A stretch of DNA of 7,324 nt, taken from NCBI GenBank assembly GCA_029940175.1, contig JAOZRM010000158.1, forward strand, positions 1 to 7,324. Direction: 5' to 3'. The notes below the pieces were generated by a model. That model ran no database searches. It saw only the letters and a program-made list of their open reading frames with translations, and had not been told where the DNA came from. Made by a program: the position numbers and the translations under genes. This DNA is from Candidatus Sabulitectum sp. Its GTDB lineage: Bacteria; Fermentibacterota; Fermentibacteria; Fermentibacterales; JCC-6. How positions within the stretch are numbered: position 1 is the stretch's first letter; each line of letters begins with the position of its first letter. Below are positions 6,865-7,324 of this stretch, one piece after another.

Positions 6865-6998
6865 TGGTGGAAGCATGGTATCCTGGCTTGCAGGAGCAGG
6901 TAACTGCATTTATCACGGTGGAAGACAACACAATGAGAACAGTTCAGATCCTTCTTGACCGAGGGAGACAGGCAGTCGGTTCACACATTTCTGAGTGA
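6864..6998 (+). CDS. Small ORF of 44 codons, coupled to the preceding gene by TAATG
   Basis: The ORF starts at ATG 6864, overlapping the stop of the 138-residue gene as TAATG, and ends at TGA 6996-6998, ten bases before the GC hairpin. It begins MVEAWYPGLQEQ and contains AFITVEDNTMRTVQILLDRGR at about 15-35, a pattern compatible with a beta strand followed by a helix. No family is recognised. Codon use resembles the neighbouring genes. It could be a separate small protein made by reinitiation. It could also be the displaced C-terminus of the preceding protein after a one-base indel. The same frame has a TAA at 6858-6860, so any such indel would have to fall within a few bases of 6858-6862. 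A 44-codon open frame can occur by chance, which limits confidence. Confidence 0.4.
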   Translation: MVEAWYPGLQEQVTAFITVEDNTMRTVQILLDRGRQAVGSHISE

Positions 6999-7007
6999 AG
7001 TTCGACT

Positions 7008-7034
7008 CCCGGGGAAAGCTGAGCCTCCCCCGGG
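7008..7034. terminator. GC-only hairpin between convergent genes, possible bidirectional terminator
   Basis: CCCGGGG (7008-7014) pairs perfectly with CCCCGGG (7028-7034) around a 13-base loop. It lies 10 bases after the plus-strand block ends and 10 bases downstream of the stop of the minus-strand gene, exactly where a shared terminator would sit. Neither strand has a U-tract after the stem, so it is not a canonical intrinsic terminator. It may act as a pause site or as an mRNA 3'-end stabiliser. Confidence 0.45.
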
Positions 7035-7044
7035 TAGAATTAGC

Positions 7045-7324
7045 TTATTCAGGCAGTTCCAGAATATAGATCTGCTGGAAAAGCTCAGGGTTGATGGAGT
7101 AGGCGATAATGCCCTGCTCGTCTATATTGAAGTCCCAGAATACTGCATCGTCTCCTGCTTCCGGAACTGAAGCTGTGAACAATTCTTCACCGGCAGCATT
7201 GTAAACATCGAATACCGGTTCAAGAATCGTTCCTCTTCGCACCCAGATTCTGCCCTCTCCATCAACTTCAACTTCACTGATGGAATTCCTGTAAGGATCG
7301 GCATTGTAATCCAGTACAACTCCA
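7045..7324 (-). CDS. C-terminal end of a probable beta-propeller protein (5' truncated by window edge)
   Basis: The minus-strand frame is open from the right edge to TAA at 7045-7047, giving 92 residues. GTG 7242 is internal rather than a start, because the frame continues upstream through SEVEVDGEGRIWVRRG. The visible text shows repeated strand-turn patterns, VDGEGRIWVR, FDVYNAAGEELF and FNIDEQGIIAYSIN, ending in QQIYILELPE. Such motifs, an Asp/Gly turn followed by a beta strand, are typical of blades in six-bladed or NHL-like propeller proteins, which are often secreted or periplasmic and common in uncultured FCB-type bacteria. The function cannot be assigned from the tail alone. The gene is convergent with the cyclase-channel block and is separated from it only by the hairpin at 7008-7034, so it is probably unrelated to that unit. 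Confidence 0.75.
   Translation of the reverse strand, partial: GVVLDYNADPYRNSISEVEVDGEGRIWVRRGTILEPVFDVYNAAGEELFTASVPEAGDDAVFWDFNIDEQGIIAYSINPELFQQIYILELPE

Noticed and set aside
6840..6866. Programmed -1 frameshift joining the 138-residue and 44-codon frames
   Set aside because: The second frame has a TAA at 6858-6860, leaving only a few bases for a slip, and no slippery heptamer lies there. Reinitiation at TAATG is simpler.
6993..7014. TTCGACTCCC resembling the T-arm of a tRNA
   Set aside because: The flanking bases do not form the five-pair T stem, and no anticodon arm, D arm or acceptor stem can be drawn around it.

Overview
The window looks like chromosomal DNA of an uncultured bacterium. 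GC is moderate (roughly mid-40s percent by eye) and AGA dominates among arginine codons. The gene types present (a glutamyl-endopeptidase-like S9 peptidase, a very long cyclase-STAND-TPR protein, a CASTOR/POLLUX-type channel and a beta-propeller-like C-terminus) remind me of candidate FCB-group or neighbouring phyla such as Fermentibacteria. That placement is a low-confidence impression. I see no insertion sequence, tRNA, rRNA, CRISPR array or phage gene.

Layout. Bases 1-1111 hold the C-terminal part of an S9 (prolyl-oligopeptidase family) serine peptidase, cut by the left edge. Bases 1112-1266 are a non-coding upstream region with small repeats and at best a weak promoter. A 10-codon leader ORF with a strong Shine-Dalgarno (1267-1299) ends in an ATGA overlap with the start of a 1056-residue protein (1296-4466). 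This protein has an N-terminal GGDEF diguanylate cyclase, a central STAND/AAA_16-type ATPase and a long TPR-like array. After 46 bases comes a 632-residue membrane channel with two RCK-like domains of the CASTOR/POLLUX type (4513-6411). After another 36 bases comes an unrecognised 138-residue protein (6448-6864), whose stop overlaps the start of a 44-codon ORF (TAATG, 6864-6998). A GC-only hairpin (7008-7034) separates this rightward block from a leftward gene, of which only the C-terminal 92 residues are visible (7045-7324, cut by the right edge).

How the genes may work together. The block 1267-6998 is compact and all on the plus strand, so it is probably one transcription unit. The main hypothesis is a sensing and ion-flux module. 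The TPR array would detect a signal, the STAND ATPase would oligomerise, and the fused GGDEF domains would thereby dimerise and make a cyclic dinucleotide (c-di-GMP predicted from conserved residues). The adjacent RCK-type channel might respond directly or indirectly. Domain identities are read from motifs; the link between cyclase and channel is inference from adjacency only.
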